Program-made: the position numbers and the translations under genes | The notes under the pieces: generated by a model | The model's input: the letters and a program-made list of their open reading frames with translations, nothing else | What the model was told of the DNA's origin: nothing | Database searches by the model: none | Assembly: GCF_002899675.1 (NCBI RefSeq) | Contig: NZ_PKUU01000019.1 | Coordinates: 62,001-126,000, forward strand | Direction of reading: 5' to 3' | Origin: Clostridium sp. chh4-2 | GTDB lineage: Bacteria; Bacillota; Clostridia; Lachnospirales; Lachnospiraceae | DNA: 64,000 bases | In this document: one piece after another, positions 1 through 8,504 of the stretch | Numbering within the stretch: the first letter of the stretch is position 1 | Layout: each line of letters opens with the position of its first letter

Positions 1-3000
1 ACAGGCGGAACAGGGGAACGGATCGGCACTGCATCCAATGCAGAATATCCGGAAGAAGATGGGGAAGAGGATAGTGAATTGGAAGATGACGTCAATTTAG
101 CGACGGACAGCGATGCAGAAGAGGAAGAACTTGAAAATGATATCGCAGCTAATGAGGAACTGAAGGATGTACCGGAAAAAACTAAAGTTCAGGTGTATTC
201 GGCCGATGATCTGACTGCCGATGATATGTTTTCTTTCAGTAGGGGAGAGATACAAGGATTTTCAAAAGCATACTTGGAGCAGTTGGAAGAGGATGAAGAA
301 GGATTTTTGTCGGTCGATTTAGTGATTCCGGATGAGATTAACGGGGCAGCTGTAACGGAGATTGGATCACAGGCATTTGACGGCAGTCAATATAAGGACT
401 ATAAAAATCTTCGGATACGTTCTATCGATTTGAGCCAGGCATCTGAGCTGACACAGATAAAGAAGTTTGCTTTTGATGCATATAGCTCTTCCACTACTTT
501 ATATGCAGATATGGAAGAATGCGAACTGAATTTGCCGGACAGTCTTACTGAAATAGGTGAATGTGCATTCCGGCTTCAAAAAAATTTAAAAGGAGATTTG
601 GATTTAACTACAATTACTAAAATAGGAAGCAGCGCTTTTGAGAAGTGCGGATTTGACGGCAATCTGATGTTGCCGGACAATGAAATATATACTGCGGTAG
701 AGGGTCAGACATTTTATGGATGTTCATTTACTGGAACATTAGAAATTCCGGATCATATAACGGAGATAAAAGGAAATTATGCCTTTTCAGGAAATCATTT
801 TGACAGGGTTATTTTGAATAATAATATAACGCTTATAGGAGGTTCCGCCTTTCAAGATTGTACCCTATTGGAGTCAATATCTGTAAAGGGGAAAAGTTCA
901 ATAGAACATGGCGTTACATTACCGGACAATCTAATCACATTGGAAAACCGTATTATTGAAAATTGCGCCCAATTAACTACCAGTTTTGTAATACCGGATG
1001 CGACTGTTAAAGTAGGAAGCACTTTATTTGCCGGATCTAATATTAAGACAGTATATGGCGGAAATAATGTCGATACTAAATATGGAGGCAATTTTTTATT
1101 TGATTGTAAAGTAACTGCCTTCATATTGCCGTCAAAGGAAGTCTATGATTTAGTTTCGCCCCAGATGACCAGCAGTAAAAAAAGTTTATGCGCTTATCCA
1201 ATGACCGTAACGTTTACAGGTGAGGAAGGAAACTCTGTTTCAACAATAGAGGCGCTGTATAATCGTCCTATCAATTATAGAAAAAATGAAGAAACACTGG
1301 TTTGGGAAGCAGATAATACCTATGTACTGCCTGAGCGAGAGGACAAAAAGATAGGTTTTGATGTGGGCTGGGGCTTTTCCCCGGACGGAACTGCGATAAA
1401 AGAGAGCAGTCTTGTAAGCGGTTTAAACCTGTATCCTGTCATTTCACTATCTACACCAACAGTGGTGTTCCAAAAAGATATAGATAAAACATATGATGGA
1501 AAGACGTCCTATTTGGAGGTGGAGGCGTTCCAGCCCATTACGAAAGTCGACAGCAGCTATTACCTCTATTATTTCCTTGGATCAGAAGGGGGATTTACTA
1601 ATATTGTCTATAAGGGAACTGCTCCAATTCATTATGGAATTACCGATGTGGCAGACTCAGGAGTTTATCCGGTACAAATACAATTTCTCCATAAGGAAAA
1701 TGGCTCCTCTGTAAGAAAGTGGCTTTATAGCGGTGTAGCCTTCATGCCCAGGATAAAAAAAGCAGATGCTACATTGCTGATTCCCGTAACTGTGGATACA
1801 GCCGAGTGTCCAACATCTCTTTCCGACATCTCCATCGCCCTCCCGGAAGAATTTCCTTCCGGCAAAATCGAATGGGAAGAGCCCGATCAGCAGCTCACGA
1901 TCGGAAGCAATCAGTGCGGCTGGATCTATACTCCTGACAACGCCGAGAATTTCACTCAGAGCAGTTACCGCGGAACCACGGAAATTATAGGCGTAAAACG
2001 CCCTGAAGTGACAAATGTGACGGTTACTCCCGGACATACGGAAGCAGAACCGGGCCAGTCTATCCGGTTCACAGCCCGGGTGGAAGGCGTGGAAGTCAGC
2101 TTACAAGGCGTAAACTGGTCGGTTCAGGGATCATCTTCTGTCGGTACGGTAATCGACTCCGATGGAGTGCTGAAGATCGCTGACAATGAGACTGCCGGAC
2201 GTTTAACGGTTACCGCTGCTTCAACATATGATTCTACCAAAATAGGAACAGCGGATGTGACTGTCAACCCCAAGGTGATTTTGTACACCCTTACGTTTGA
2301 CAGCCGCGGCGGCAGCGCCATTGCACCCATATCCGATTTAATACAGGGAACCGTTATAGAACTGCCGGCTCCGTTAAGAGAAGGTTATCAGTTTGACGGT
2401 TGGTACTCGGAACCGGATGGAGGAACCAAGTTTGATAAATCTATTACTGTAAGCAGCGATATCACCGTTTATGCTCACTGGACTCTTATAAAAGTACCGG
2501 ATAACAGCGGCAGTGACGATTCCGACGAAACCGGAGAAATGCAGTCATCCACAGTTTCAATCGGCGTTACGGAAGAAATTGTTTCCGGAAAGGTCAATAC
2601 CGTGACCGTTCAGGACGGAGGAGTAAAGGCGGTTGTAACGGCGGATGATGTGGATAAGATGATTCAGTCCGTAAAAGCAGGCCAGGATTTGAAAAAAGAT
2701 GTGATACACATAGCGGTTGCATCCGGTATCCGGAATGCGAATGAGACAGCGGTGTCTCTGCCTCATGAGTTAGACCGTAAAATGCAGGAAAATAATGTCT
2801 CCACATTGAAATTGTCCTTTGAAAACCAGGGTTTAGAGATGAACTTAACTCAGAATAAAATACAGGAGATGAACCAGCACGCAAGTGCGGGAATCCGCAT
2901 ATCGGCGCAGAAAATAGACTCTGCAGCGGCATTAACTGCGGATCAGAACATTTTACAGCAGCATTCCTATCATATTGAAGCATTTTATGAAGCCACTGGA

Positions 3001-3213
3001 AAACCAGTCGTTCTATCCGGCAACGAAGTGGCGGAAATCGCAATCCCTTACGTGTTAAAAGAGGGTGAAACGGCTGATAAGATCATAGCGGTTCAGATTA
3101 AAGATGACGGCACGATTCTTTATTTGGAAAACTCCAGATATGACCCGGCAACCAGGAAAATGATCTTTGGAATCACTGAATTTGGAACCTATTCAATCGC
3201 CGTAAAACCATAG
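1..3213 (+). CDS. BspA-like leucine-rich-repeat surface protein, 5' end outside window
   Basis: The frame is open from base 1, so the N-terminus and any signal peptide lie outside the window; about 1,070 codons are visible. An acidic linker (codons 15-60) leads into BspA-type leucine-rich repeats (LRR_5, about codons 90-400, recurring LPD..IT.IG..AF..C pattern). Then come an unassigned beta-rich stretch, a bacterial Ig-like domain (codons 666-760), one InlB B-repeat/Flg_new module (codons 761-830, TFDSRGG then GYQFDGWY) and a C-terminal domain of about 230 residues. Such proteins are usually exported and bind host or matrix ligands; that role is inferred from the family. No LPXTG or S-layer anchor is visible at the C-terminus. 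The first 1.75 kb is clearly more AT-rich than the rest, which suggests a mosaic gene. Confidence 0.85.
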   Translation, partial: TGGTGERIGTASNAEYPEEDGEEDSELEDDVNLATDSDAEEEELENDIAANEELKDVPEKTKVQVYSADDLTADDMFSFSRGEIQGFSKAYLEQLEEDEEGFLSVDLVIPDEINGAAVTEIGSQAFDGSQYKDYKNLRIRSIDLSQASELTQIKKFAFDAYSSSTTLYADMEECELNLPDSLTEIGECAFRLQKNLKGDLDLTTITKIGSSAFEKCGFDGNLMLPDNEIYTAVEGQTFYGCSFTGTLEIPDHITEIKGNYAFSGNHFDRVILNNNITLIGGSAFQDCTLLESISVKGKSSIEHGVTLPDNLITLENRIIENCAQLTTSFVIPDATVKVGSTLFAGSNIKTVYGGNNVDTKYGGNFLFDCKVTAFILPSKEVYDLVSPQMTSSKKSLCAYPMTVTFTGEEGNSVSTIEALYNRPINYRKNEETLVWEADNTYVLPEREDKKIGFDVGWGFSPDGTAIKESSLVSGLNLYPVISLSTPTVVFQKDIDKTYDGKTSYLEVEAFQPITKVDSSYYLYYFLGSEGGFTNIVYKGTAPIHYGITDVADSGVYPVQIQFLHKENGSSVRKWLYSGVAFMPRIKKADATLLIPVTVDTAECPTSLSDISIALPEEFPSGKIEWEEPDQQLTIGSNQCGWIYTPDNAENFTQSSYRGTTEIIGVKRPEVTNVTVTPGHTEAEPGQSIRFTARVEGVEVSLQGVNWSVQGSSSVGTVIDSDGVLKIADNETAGRLTVTAASTYDSTKIGTADVTVNPKVILYTLTFDSRGGSAIAPISDLIQGTVIELPAPLREGYQFDGWYSEPDGGTKFDKSITVSSDITVYAHWTLIKVPDNSGSDDSDETGEMQSSTVSIGVTEEIVSGKVNTVTVQDGGVKAVVTADDVDKMIQSVKAGQDLKKDVIHIAVASGIRNANETAVSLPHELDRKMQENNVSTLKLSFENQGLEMNLTQNKIQEMNQHASAGIRISAQKIDSAAALTADQNILQQHSYHIEAFYEATGKPVVLSGNEVAEIAIPYVLKEGETADKIIAVQIKDDGTILYLENSRYDPATRKMIFGITEFGTYSIAVKP

Positions 3214-3285
3214 CCGGAATTTGATTTTTTAATCCGGGTATGCTATATTATACTCAGATTAAATGAACATAGGAGAGCGGCAATT

Positions 3286-4191
3286 ATGAAAGATACGGCA
3301 TTGGTGATTATGGCGGCCGGCATTGGCAGCCGGTTTGGCGGCGGAATCAAACAGTTGGAGCCGGTTGGGCCAAATGGGGAGATTATCATGGACTATTCCA
3401 TCCATGATGCATTGGAAGCGGGATTTAATAAGATTGTATTTATAATCCGTAAAGATTTGGAGAAGGATTTTAAAGAGATTATCGGACAGCGGATCGAAAA
3501 GATCGCGCCGGTTGAGTATGTATTCCAGGAGTTAGATGATTTGCCGGAAGGTTATAAAAAGCCGGAAGGAAGAACAAAACCATGGGGAACCGGCCAGGCG
3601 GTGCTGTGCGTGAAAGGTGTTGTTAAAGATCCGTTCCTCGTTATTAATGCGGATGATTACTACGGTAAAGAAGGATTTAAGAAGATTCATCAGTATTTAT
3701 CCGAAGAGATGAACGAAGACAGCGATATCTATGATATCTGCATGGGCGGATTCATCCTTTCCAATACTCTGAGTGAAAATGGCGGAGTGACACGGGGAGT
3801 TTGTGTATTGAATGAAGACGGTACCTTAAAAGATGTTACGGAGACCTATAATATCGAGATGAAGGGGAACGGATTATTTGCCACGGATGTGGACGGCAAT
3901 CCGGTAGCAATCAGCCCGAAACAGCATGTTTCCATGAACATGTGGGGACTTCCGCCTAAATTCCTGGATGAACTGGAAGATGGGTTCAAGGAATTTTTGG
4001 ATAACCAGAAAGAAGGAGATTTGAAATCTGAGTATCTTCTTCCAAGCATTATCGACGGAATGGTGAAATCAGGCCGCGCAAAGGTCGCTGTATTGGAGAC
4101 TTTGGATAAGTGGTTTGGGGTTACTTATAAAGAAGATAAAGAAGCGGTTGTGAATGCGATTAAGAAATTGATTGCGGATGGGGTTTATTAA
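3286..4191 (+). CDS. Sugar-phosphate nucleotidyltransferase family protein
   Basis: A 301-aa soluble protein with an N-terminal nucleotide-binding signature of the NTP-transferase fold (MAAGIGSRFGGGIKQL, residues 9-24, the usual GxGxRxG...K loop) and an acidic metal-site motif NADDYYG near residues 122-128. The family transfers a nucleotidyl group to a sugar phosphate; the sugar and nucleotide cannot be read from sequence. The ATG follows a good ribosome binding site (AGGAG). It stands alone after the surface-protein gene and is followed by a palindromic repeat at 4229. Family assignment is firm, substrate unknown. Confidence 0.85.
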   Translation: MKDTALVIMAAGIGSRFGGGIKQLEPVGPNGEIIMDYSIHDALEAGFNKIVFIIRKDLEKDFKEIIGQRIEKIAPVEYVFQELDDLPEGYKKPEGRTKPWGTGQAVLCVKGVVKDPFLVINADDYYGKEGFKKIHQYLSEEMNEDSDIYDICMGGFILSNTLSENGGVTRGVCVLNEDGTLKDVTETYNIEMKGNGLFATDVDGNPVAISPKQHVSMNMWGLPPKFLDELEDGFKEFLDNQKEGDLKSEYLLPSIIDGMVKSGRAKVAVLETLDKWFGVTYKEDKEAVVNAIKKLIADGVY

Positions 4192-4228
4192 AAGAGTTGA
4201 ATAGGATTTATGTAAAGGACCTGGTCTT

Positions 4229-4281
4229 TTACATTAAAACGTGAAGGCATTTTTCAAAATGCCTTCACGTTTTACTTTAAA
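4229..4281. repeat. GTGAAGGCATTTT palindromic repeat, locus 1 (single unit)
   Basis: Bases 4236-4273 form a perfect inverted repeat: an 18-base arm AAAACGTGAAGGCATTTT, a TC loop, then the complement. Flanks ACATT and ACTTT are also partly shared with other copies. It lies 45 bases after the nucleotidyltransferase stop codon. Related copies are at 24223, 25541, 46139 and 57972. It could terminate transcription on either strand or be a mobile REP-like element. Confidence 0.85.
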
Positions 4282-4306
4282 TGCATGATTTCACGCGCCC
4301 CGTCAC

Positions 4307-4639
4307 CTAAAAATTAAAATCCGAAATCAATATCTTGGCAAACGGATCTGCCAATTCCATATTAAGCACTTCTCTTTCCCCTGACGAAACCGGCATCAGA
4401 TCGATGGCGCTGACTCTTTTGCTGATCTTTTCCAGCTCACAGCCTTCAGCAACGATTCTGGCCTTCAATTCATCGATCATGGAGCGGAGCAGGGACTCCT
4501 TAGCCAGCGCTCCCGGTTCAAAGGACATGATATCACAGAGATTGTGAAGATCTTCCAATGTATATTCATTTTCATTCAAAGACTGAAGAAAGTGGATTCT
4601 TTCCATAGTATTGCCGCATTTTGCAAAAGTTCTGATCAT
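4307..4639 (-). CDS. Hypothetical 110-aa protein
   Basis: A small soluble, mostly helical protein (110 aa) that I do not recognise. It is supported as a gene by a GAGGGGAA ribosome binding site 8 bases before the ATG and by an uninterrupted frame. It is rich in charged helical segments (EYTLEDLHNLCDIM; LLRSMIDELKARIVAEG). It has no membrane segment, signal peptide or metal motif. It converges on the nucleotidyltransferase gene, with the palindromic repeat between them. An overlapping frame on the other strand has no ribosome binding site and is taken as a shadow. Confidence 0.6.
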   Translation of the reverse strand: MIRTFAKCGNTMERIHFLQSLNENEYTLEDLHNLCDIMSFEPGALAKESLLRSMIDELKARIVAEGCELEKISKRVSAIDLMPVSSGEREVLNMELADPFAKILISDFNF

Positions 4640-4893
4640 AATAATTCCCCTCTTATTCTGCCGTATTAACGGCGTGCTAATGATTATATTATGCCATCCT
4701 ATGCTGTCAACAGGAATTTTAAGGTTTCAGCGTAAAAAAGTCAATTTGCTAATAACACAAAAAAATTATTGAATTAAGTAAGGTTTTCAGCATAATCTTA
4801 ATTATTAAGGCATATGATATAAGTAAACAAGTATATTTCAGTGGTAATGATCATTTTTGCCATCTGGATAGGAGCAAGAGGAGAGGATTAGCT

Positions 4894-5544
4894 ATGGATG
4901 AGATACATTATTTAATATCAGATGCATCAAAAAAAGTGGATGTAGAGGCGCACGTGCTTCGTTACTGGGAAGATGAATTGGGACTTGAGATTCCGAGAAA
5001 TGATATGGGACACCGCTATTATACGGAATTACATATTCGCCTGTTCCGCCAGATTAAGGAGTTAAAGGAAAAAGGATATCAGCTGAAAGCGATTAAAACT
5101 GCTCTTGACCGGATTATGGACGAGCATAAAGATAGTCAGATAACTGACTGTATACTGGAACAGGATATGACCGAAGTTTTAAAGGAAACTGCGATGGAGA
5201 CAAGCCTCAGCACTCAAAGCGAAAGCGGAATTTCCGGCATGACGGCGGAAGAGAAGATGGAACAATTCCAGCAGATTATGAACCAGGTGATCGGACGGGC
5301 GATAGAAGCCAATAACGAGAAGCTTTCCCAGGACGTGAGCTGTATGGTGGGGGACAAGGTTTTAAAAGAGCTGGAATATCTGATGAGGGTTAAGGATGAA
5401 AAAGAGGACGAGCGTTTCAAACAGCTGGACGAGATCATCCGGATCTATCAGAAGGACAACCGCGGGCGCAGCGAAGCGGCGGCATCCAAGATTCCTTTCT
5501 TTAAGAAGAAACACTTTGGCCGGAATGTGAAAAAGCTGATCTGA
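4894..5544 (+). CDS. MerR-family transcriptional regulator
   Basis: A 216-aa protein with an N-terminal MerR winged-helix domain (residues 5-75; HVLRYWEDELGLEIPRN and GHRYYTELHIRLFRQIKEL are typical recognition and wing sequences). A glutamate-rich helical region follows (about 80-180), likely a coiled-coil dimer arm, and a basic tail (KKKHFGRNVKKLI). No effector-binding cysteines or GyrI-like domain are present, so the signal is unknown. The start is set by GAGGAG upstream of the ATG. The gene ends inside a bidirectional terminator shared with the convergent amidotransferase gene. Confidence 0.85.
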   Translation: MDEIHYLISDASKKVDVEAHVLRYWEDELGLEIPRNDMGHRYYTELHIRLFRQIKELKEKGYQLKAIKTALDRIMDEHKDSQITDCILEQDMTEVLKETAMETSLSTQSESGISGMTAEEKMEQFQQIMNQVIGRAIEANNEKLSQDVSCMVGDKVLKELEYLMRVKDEKEDERFKQLDEIIRIYQKDNRGRSEAAASKIPFFKKKHFGRNVKKLI

Positions 5545-5564
5545 GGGAACTCAGATCAGCTTTT
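5531..5564. terminator. Bidirectional intrinsic terminator
   Basis: Perfect 15-bp stem (AAAAGCTGATCTGAG at 5531-5545 and its complement at 5550-5564) with a GGAA loop and A/T runs on both sides. It overlaps the stop codons of both convergent genes (MerR regulator and class-I amidotransferase), so each gene's last codons are part of the hairpin. Confidence 0.9.
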
Positions 5565-6275
5565 ACGGCATGCATCCACAAATGAAGTGAACAGATTTTT
5601 AGCTGCCTCATTAAATGGATACAGATATTCAGGGTGCCATTGAACCGCTACAAAATAAGGATAATCCTTCATTTCCACGGCCTCCACCAGTCCGTCGGGG
5701 GCATAGCCGGTTACGGTAAGGGACGGCGCCGTTTTTTTAATCGCCTGATGATGCATGCTGTTCACCTGAATGGTGGTGCAGCCGCAGATGGATTCCAATA
5801 CAGAACCTTTTTCCACTTCAACCGAATGGGAATAGTTTGTATAGTAGAATGGCTGGCGGTGGGCAATCGGGAATTCCGGCGAGGTCTGGCTTGGAATGTC
5901 CTGATAGATGGTTCCGCCCAAAGCGATATTTAAAAGCTGGATTCCGCGGCAGATGCCCAGAACCGGCTTTTTTGCGTCTAAGACTTTGGGAAGAAGCGCT
6001 ATTTCCAGTTTATCTCTGAGAGGGGACACATCGCCGCAGTGAAGATGGGTGGGTTCACCGAAGTAAGACGGATGAACATCAGGTCCGCCTGTGAAGAGAA
6101 CTCCGTCCACCAGGCCGAGCAGCTGATCTAAATCTTCATCGGCTGCTTCTAATGGAAATACCAGAGGAATTGCTCCTGCATCCCGGATCGCTCTTAAATA
6201 AGTAGGGCGCACGGTCAAATCATCTTTTTCCGTATCATGAGAAGGAGTGATACCGATTATTGGTTTTTTCGCCAT
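5556..6275 (-). CDS. Gamma-glutamyl-gamma-aminobutyrate hydrolase-like class-I amidotransferase (peptidase C26)
   Basis: A 239-aa single-domain glutamine-amidotransferase fold. The nucleophile is Cys109 in the elbow GICRG, and His214 and Glu216 of QWHPEY complete the triad; FTGGPDVHP (61-69) is the oxyanion-side loop. Family members hydrolyse gamma-glutamyl amides such as gamma-glutamyl-GABA (PuuD-like), in the cytoplasm. No polyamine genes are next to it, so the physiological substrate is uncertain. It starts at ATG 6275 and is alone on its strand, convergent with the MerR gene. Confidence 0.85.
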   Translation of the reverse strand: MAKKPIIGITPSHDTEKDDLTVRPTYLRAIRDAGAIPLVFPLEAADEDLDQLLGLVDGVLFTGGPDVHPSYFGEPTHLHCGDVSPLRDKLEIALLPKVLDAKKPVLGICRGIQLLNIALGGTIYQDIPSQTSPEFPIAHRQPFYYTNYSHSVEVEKGSVLESICGCTTIQVNSMHHQAIKKTAPSLTVTGYAPDGLVEAVEMKDYPYFVAVQWHPEYLYPFNEAAKNLFTSFVDACRKS

Positions 6276-6392
6276 ATTAAAAACCTCATTTCTTTTTTTA
6301 TTATATGGGATTTCCGTTCAAAGAGTTTATGTAAAGATAATTTCTGTAAAAGAAGAAAATCCTGCAAACAGGAGTTTTTGCCTGCGTAGGAC

Positions 6393-6428
6393 TTTTATAT
6401 CATAGACACGAGTTCCTATGATATAAAA
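6393..6428. repeat. TATCATAG-N10-CTATGATA palindrome, copy 1
   Basis: Perfect 13-bp inverted repeat (TTTTATATCATAG at 6393-6405, complement at 6416-6428) around a 10-base spacer. The core TATCATAG/CTATGATA with a 10-base spacer recurs at 28747-28772, each time just beyond the terminator of a small gene. Function unknown; it may be a weak terminator or a small repeat family. Confidence 0.75.
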
Positions 6429-6431
6429 AAT

Positions 6432-6462
6432 AAATGCCTCTTCCCGTATGGAAGAGGCATTT
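6432..6462 (-). terminator. Intrinsic terminator of the ferredoxin gene
   Basis: A 13-bp perfect stem (AAATGCCTCTTCC and complement) with a 5-base loop, 19 bases beyond the ferredoxin stop codon. It is followed on the minus strand by ATTTTTTATAT. Confidence 0.85.
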
Positions 6463-6480
6463 ATGTATTCTAATATCTTA

Positions 6481-6651
6481 TTAGCCTTCGCTAATAGCGC
6501 CTGTTGGGCAAGTACCTGCACAAGTACCGCAGTCGATACAGGAATCAGCATCGATAACGTACTGTCCATCTCCTTCAGAAATAGCGCCTACTGGACATTC
6601 GCCAGCACAAGCACCACAGCTAACGCAAGAATCACTAATTACATATGCCAT
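6481..6651 (-). CDS. 2[4Fe-4S] clostridial-type ferredoxin
   Basis: A 56-aa protein translated directly from the complement strand. It has two cluster motifs: CVSCGACAGECP (Cys9, 12, 15, 19) and CIDCGTCAGTCP (Cys38, 41, 44, 48). This internal duplication is the classic bacterial 8Fe-8S ferredoxin, a cytoplasmic low-potential electron carrier for pyruvate:ferredoxin oxidoreductase, hydrogenase or Rnf. The ATG at 6651 is preceded by a strong AAGGAGG. It is monocistronic, with a promoter at 6689-6717 and a terminator at 6432. An antisense frame overlaps it and is a shadow. Confidence 0.97.
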   Translation of the reverse strand: MAYVISDSCVSCGACAGECPVGAISEGDGQYVIDADSCIDCGTCAGTCPTGAISEG

Positions 6652-6688
6652 AATAAATTACCTCCTTATATTCTATACATTTGTGTTT

Positions 6689-6717
6689 ATTTTATACTAT
6701 AAATGAGAAATATTCAA
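6689..6717 (-). promoter_or_regulatory. Sigma-A promoter of the ferredoxin gene
   Basis: On the minus strand TTGAAT (6717-6712), a 17-base spacer and TAAAAT (6694-6689) lie about 38 bases upstream of the ferredoxin ATG. Confidence 0.65.
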
Positions 6718-6850
6718 GTGGAAAATCTTGTTTATCATGTACCTGGTTAGGAACAATTTCGCGGCGCCGGGAATGGGTTCTGTTTTAGAGAAAAAGAAGA
6801 AAAAATCCTGCAATTATGGCCTGAAAATATTTTAAAAGGCCTAAAAACGA

Positions 6851-6879
6851 TTGACAGATCCGGGAGAACGCAATAAAAT
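6851..6879 (+). promoter_or_regulatory. Sigma-A promoter of the IclR gene
   Basis: Consensus TTGACA (6851-6856), 17-base spacer, TAAAAT (6874-6879), 55 bases before the IclR-family ATG. Confidence 0.85.
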
Positions 6880-6892
6880 TATAAGTATAAAA

Positions 6893-6921
6893 CTATGAAT
6901 CTGGTTTATATATATAAACCA
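6893..6921. promoter_or_regulatory. Candidate IclR operator at its own promoter
   Basis: The dyad TATGAA-TCTGG-TTTATA (6894-6910) covers the expected transcription start. It shares 15 of 17 bases with 7810-7826 upstream of the transporter operon. A perfect 20-bp palindrome, TGGTTTATATATATAAACCA (6902-6921), overlaps it and runs to the ribosome binding site. Position and sharing suggest autoregulation by the IclR protein; binding is inferred. Confidence 0.7.
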
Positions 6922-6934
6922 TGGAGGGCGTAAA

Positions 6935-7690
6935 ATGAACAGAACAGTGGAACGAACATTTGCAATCCTGCAGTTAATTGCGGATTGTAAAGACGGGATT
7001 ACGTTACAGGAGATTGCTAATGAGATGGGGATGGCGAAAAGCAGCGCTTTTGTAATTGTTCAGACGCTTTTGGAATTAAACTATATTTCAACGGTAACGA
7101 ACAATAACAAGAAGTACTGTCTTGGAATCGAAACCTATTCTCTTGGCATGAAATATGTCAATGATATGAGCCTTATCGAACAGTGCGCCATCTATATTCC
7201 TCCCATCGCAGAGCGGTATAATAAAACTGCATTTGTAGCGGTGCTGAATGGAACGAAGGTTGTGTATGTATATAAATATGTAGCACATGACGCAAAGCTG
7301 GCCTCCTGTGCGCTGGGAACCAGGAAGGATGCATATGCCACATCTCTTGGAAAGGCGATCATCGCATTTTTGCCGGAGGAAGAGCGGAATGCTTTGGTGG
7401 ATAAGATTGAGTTTAAAGCGCTGACCAATTTCACCATAACGTCTAAGGAACGGTTTATAGAAGAGATCGAGCGGACAAAAGAGCGGGGGTATTCTCTGGA
7501 TGCGCGGGAATTAGAGAATATTACCAGCTGTTGCGGCGCGCCTATTTTTAACTACAGCGGCGAGGTTATTGCGGCGGTTTCCTTATCCGATATCTATAAT
7601 GAGGATCTGGATGATGAGAAAGTGGCTGAAGATCTGAAGGAAGTTGCTTTACAGATATCAAAATGCCTGGGATATTTTCCAAAACCGTAA
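6935..7690 (+). CDS. IclR-family transcriptional regulator
   Basis: A 251-aa regulator with an N-terminal winged helix (residues 3-65; TVERTFAILQLIADCKDGIT, then LQEIANEMGMAKSSAFVIVQ) and a C-terminal IclR effector domain (about 75-248). The conserved signatures SLGKAIIAFLPEEER and SCCGAPIFNYSGEVIAAVSLS are both present. Family members bind small acids such as sugar acids or KDG-type intermediates. Ribosome binding site GGAGGG precedes the ATG. It lies immediately upstream of, and shares an operator-like motif with, the uronate transporter operon, so it is the likely local regulator. The ligand is not known. Confidence 0.9.
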   Translation: MNRTVERTFAILQLIADCKDGITLQEIANEMGMAKSSAFVIVQTLLELNYISTVTNNNKKYCLGIETYSLGMKYVNDMSLIEQCAIYIPPIAERYNKTAFVAVLNGTKVVYVYKYVAHDAKLASCALGTRKDAYATSLGKAIIAFLPEEERNALVDKIEFKALTNFTITSKERFIEEIERTKERGYSLDARELENITSCCGAPIFNYSGEVIAAVSLSDIYNEDLDDEKVAEDLKEVALQISKCLGYFPKP

Positions 7691-7770
7691 GGTTTTGGAA
7701 GAAAGGCGGGTAAATGTAGTGAAATTACAGAGGCGGGATGAAAATAATTGGATAAAAGTGCACAAAAATA

Positions 7771-7799
7771 TTGACAAGCAGTTAACAGAGGTATATACT
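7771..7799 (+). promoter_or_regulatory. Sigma-A promoter of the uronate-oligosaccharide operon
   Basis: TTGACA (7771-7776), 17-base spacer, TATACT (7794-7799). The 5' leader to the first gene is about 120 bases. Confidence 0.85.
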
Positions 7800-7808
7800 A
7801 TAGATAAA

Positions 7809-7827
7809 TTATGAACCTAGTTTATAA
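7809..7827. promoter_or_regulatory. Candidate IclR operator of the uronate operon
   Basis: The dyad TTATGAA-CCTAG-TTTATAA sits directly downstream of the -10 box. It differs at only two of 17 positions from the site in the IclR gene's own promoter (6894-6910). The two promoters therefore probably answer to the same regulator. Confidence 0.7.
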
Positions 7828-7868
7828 TTAAGAACTGTAAACGGGCAACACCAGCCGCACAATTTTAG

Positions 7869-7892
7869 AAGACCTATATTCAACGGGTCTTT
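7869..7892 (+). other. Leader hairpin before the transporter operon
   Basis: AAGACC (7869-7874) pairs with GGTCTT (7886-7891) in the untranslated leader and is followed by TTAAAAATTA. The stem is short and may be a weak attenuator or mRNA-stabilising hairpin. No known riboswitch was recognised. Confidence 0.35.
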
Positions 7893-7928
7893 AAAAATTA
7901 CATTGAATCGTGAACGGAGTTCATAAAT

Positions 7929-8504
7929 ATGAATAATGGAAAGATTAAGCAGTTTATGTGGTTTGATTTAGCGCTTTTGTCGGCGTTGGCCGCTGTTTCC
8001 GAATTCATGGGGAGCGGGTTGCTGAGCGTATGGAACAGCGATTTCTACTTCAGCTTTACGATAGCGGTCAGCCTGATCGCTATGATACGCTGGGGTGCAG
8101 TCGGTGTGACAGCCGGTATGATCGGGGGAATCCCCGGAATTATCTTTTCAGACATGACGGTTTGGGGCGGGATTTTGTTTTACGTTCTGGCCAATGCATT
8201 TTTAGCGGTTCCGATCCTTTTGTATGGGAGCAGAAACCGGGATATGATTGCTGAGAGCCCGGTGCTTTTGATGCTTTATGTACTGGTCTCCCATATCTGC
8301 CTTTCGATCGGCAAGGGAATTGCAATCTTCTTTTTAACAGGGGAGATGACAGGGGCGGTTGATTATTTCGGAGCCACGTTTTTAATTACTGTGATTGATT
8401 TAATCGTATGTCTGGTTTTGAGAATGCGCGATGGCCTGATCTGCGATATGAGATTTTATTTTAATCAGGGGGAAGGAGAACGGAATGAAGAATACGGAAA
8501 TTGA
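7929..8504 (+). CDS. Small polytopic membrane protein, first gene of the uronate ABC operon
   Basis: A 191-aa hydrophobic protein with about five or six predicted membrane segments (for example AVSLIAMIRWGAVGVTAGMI near 45-65, ILFYVLANAFLAVPILLYG near 82-100, FLITVIDLIVCLVL near 153-167). I do not recognise a characterised family. Its size and glycine-rich helices recall S components of ECF transporters, but the evidence is weak. It overlaps the following permease gene by 20 bases, so translation is probably coupled and a role in the same uptake system is likely. Ribosome binding site CGGAG precedes the ATG. Confidence 0.7.
   Translation: MNNGKIKQFMWFDLALLSALAAVSEFMGSGLLSVWNSDFYFSFTIAVSLIAMIRWGAVGVTAGMIGGIPGIIFSDMTVWGGILFYVLANAFLAVPILLYGSRNRDMIAESPVLLMLYVLVSHICLSIGKGIAIFFLTGEMTGAVDYFGATFLITVIDLIVCLVLRMRDGLICDMRFYFNQGEGERNEEYGN

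Noticed and set aside
6448..6702. Plus-strand frame over the ferredoxin gene
   Set aside because: It is antisense to a clear 8-cysteine ferredoxin with its own promoter, ribosome binding site and terminator.
7800..7928. Riboswitch in the leader of the uronate operon
   Set aside because: Only a short 6-bp hairpin is seen; no conserved aptamer core was recognised, and the IclR site explains control.
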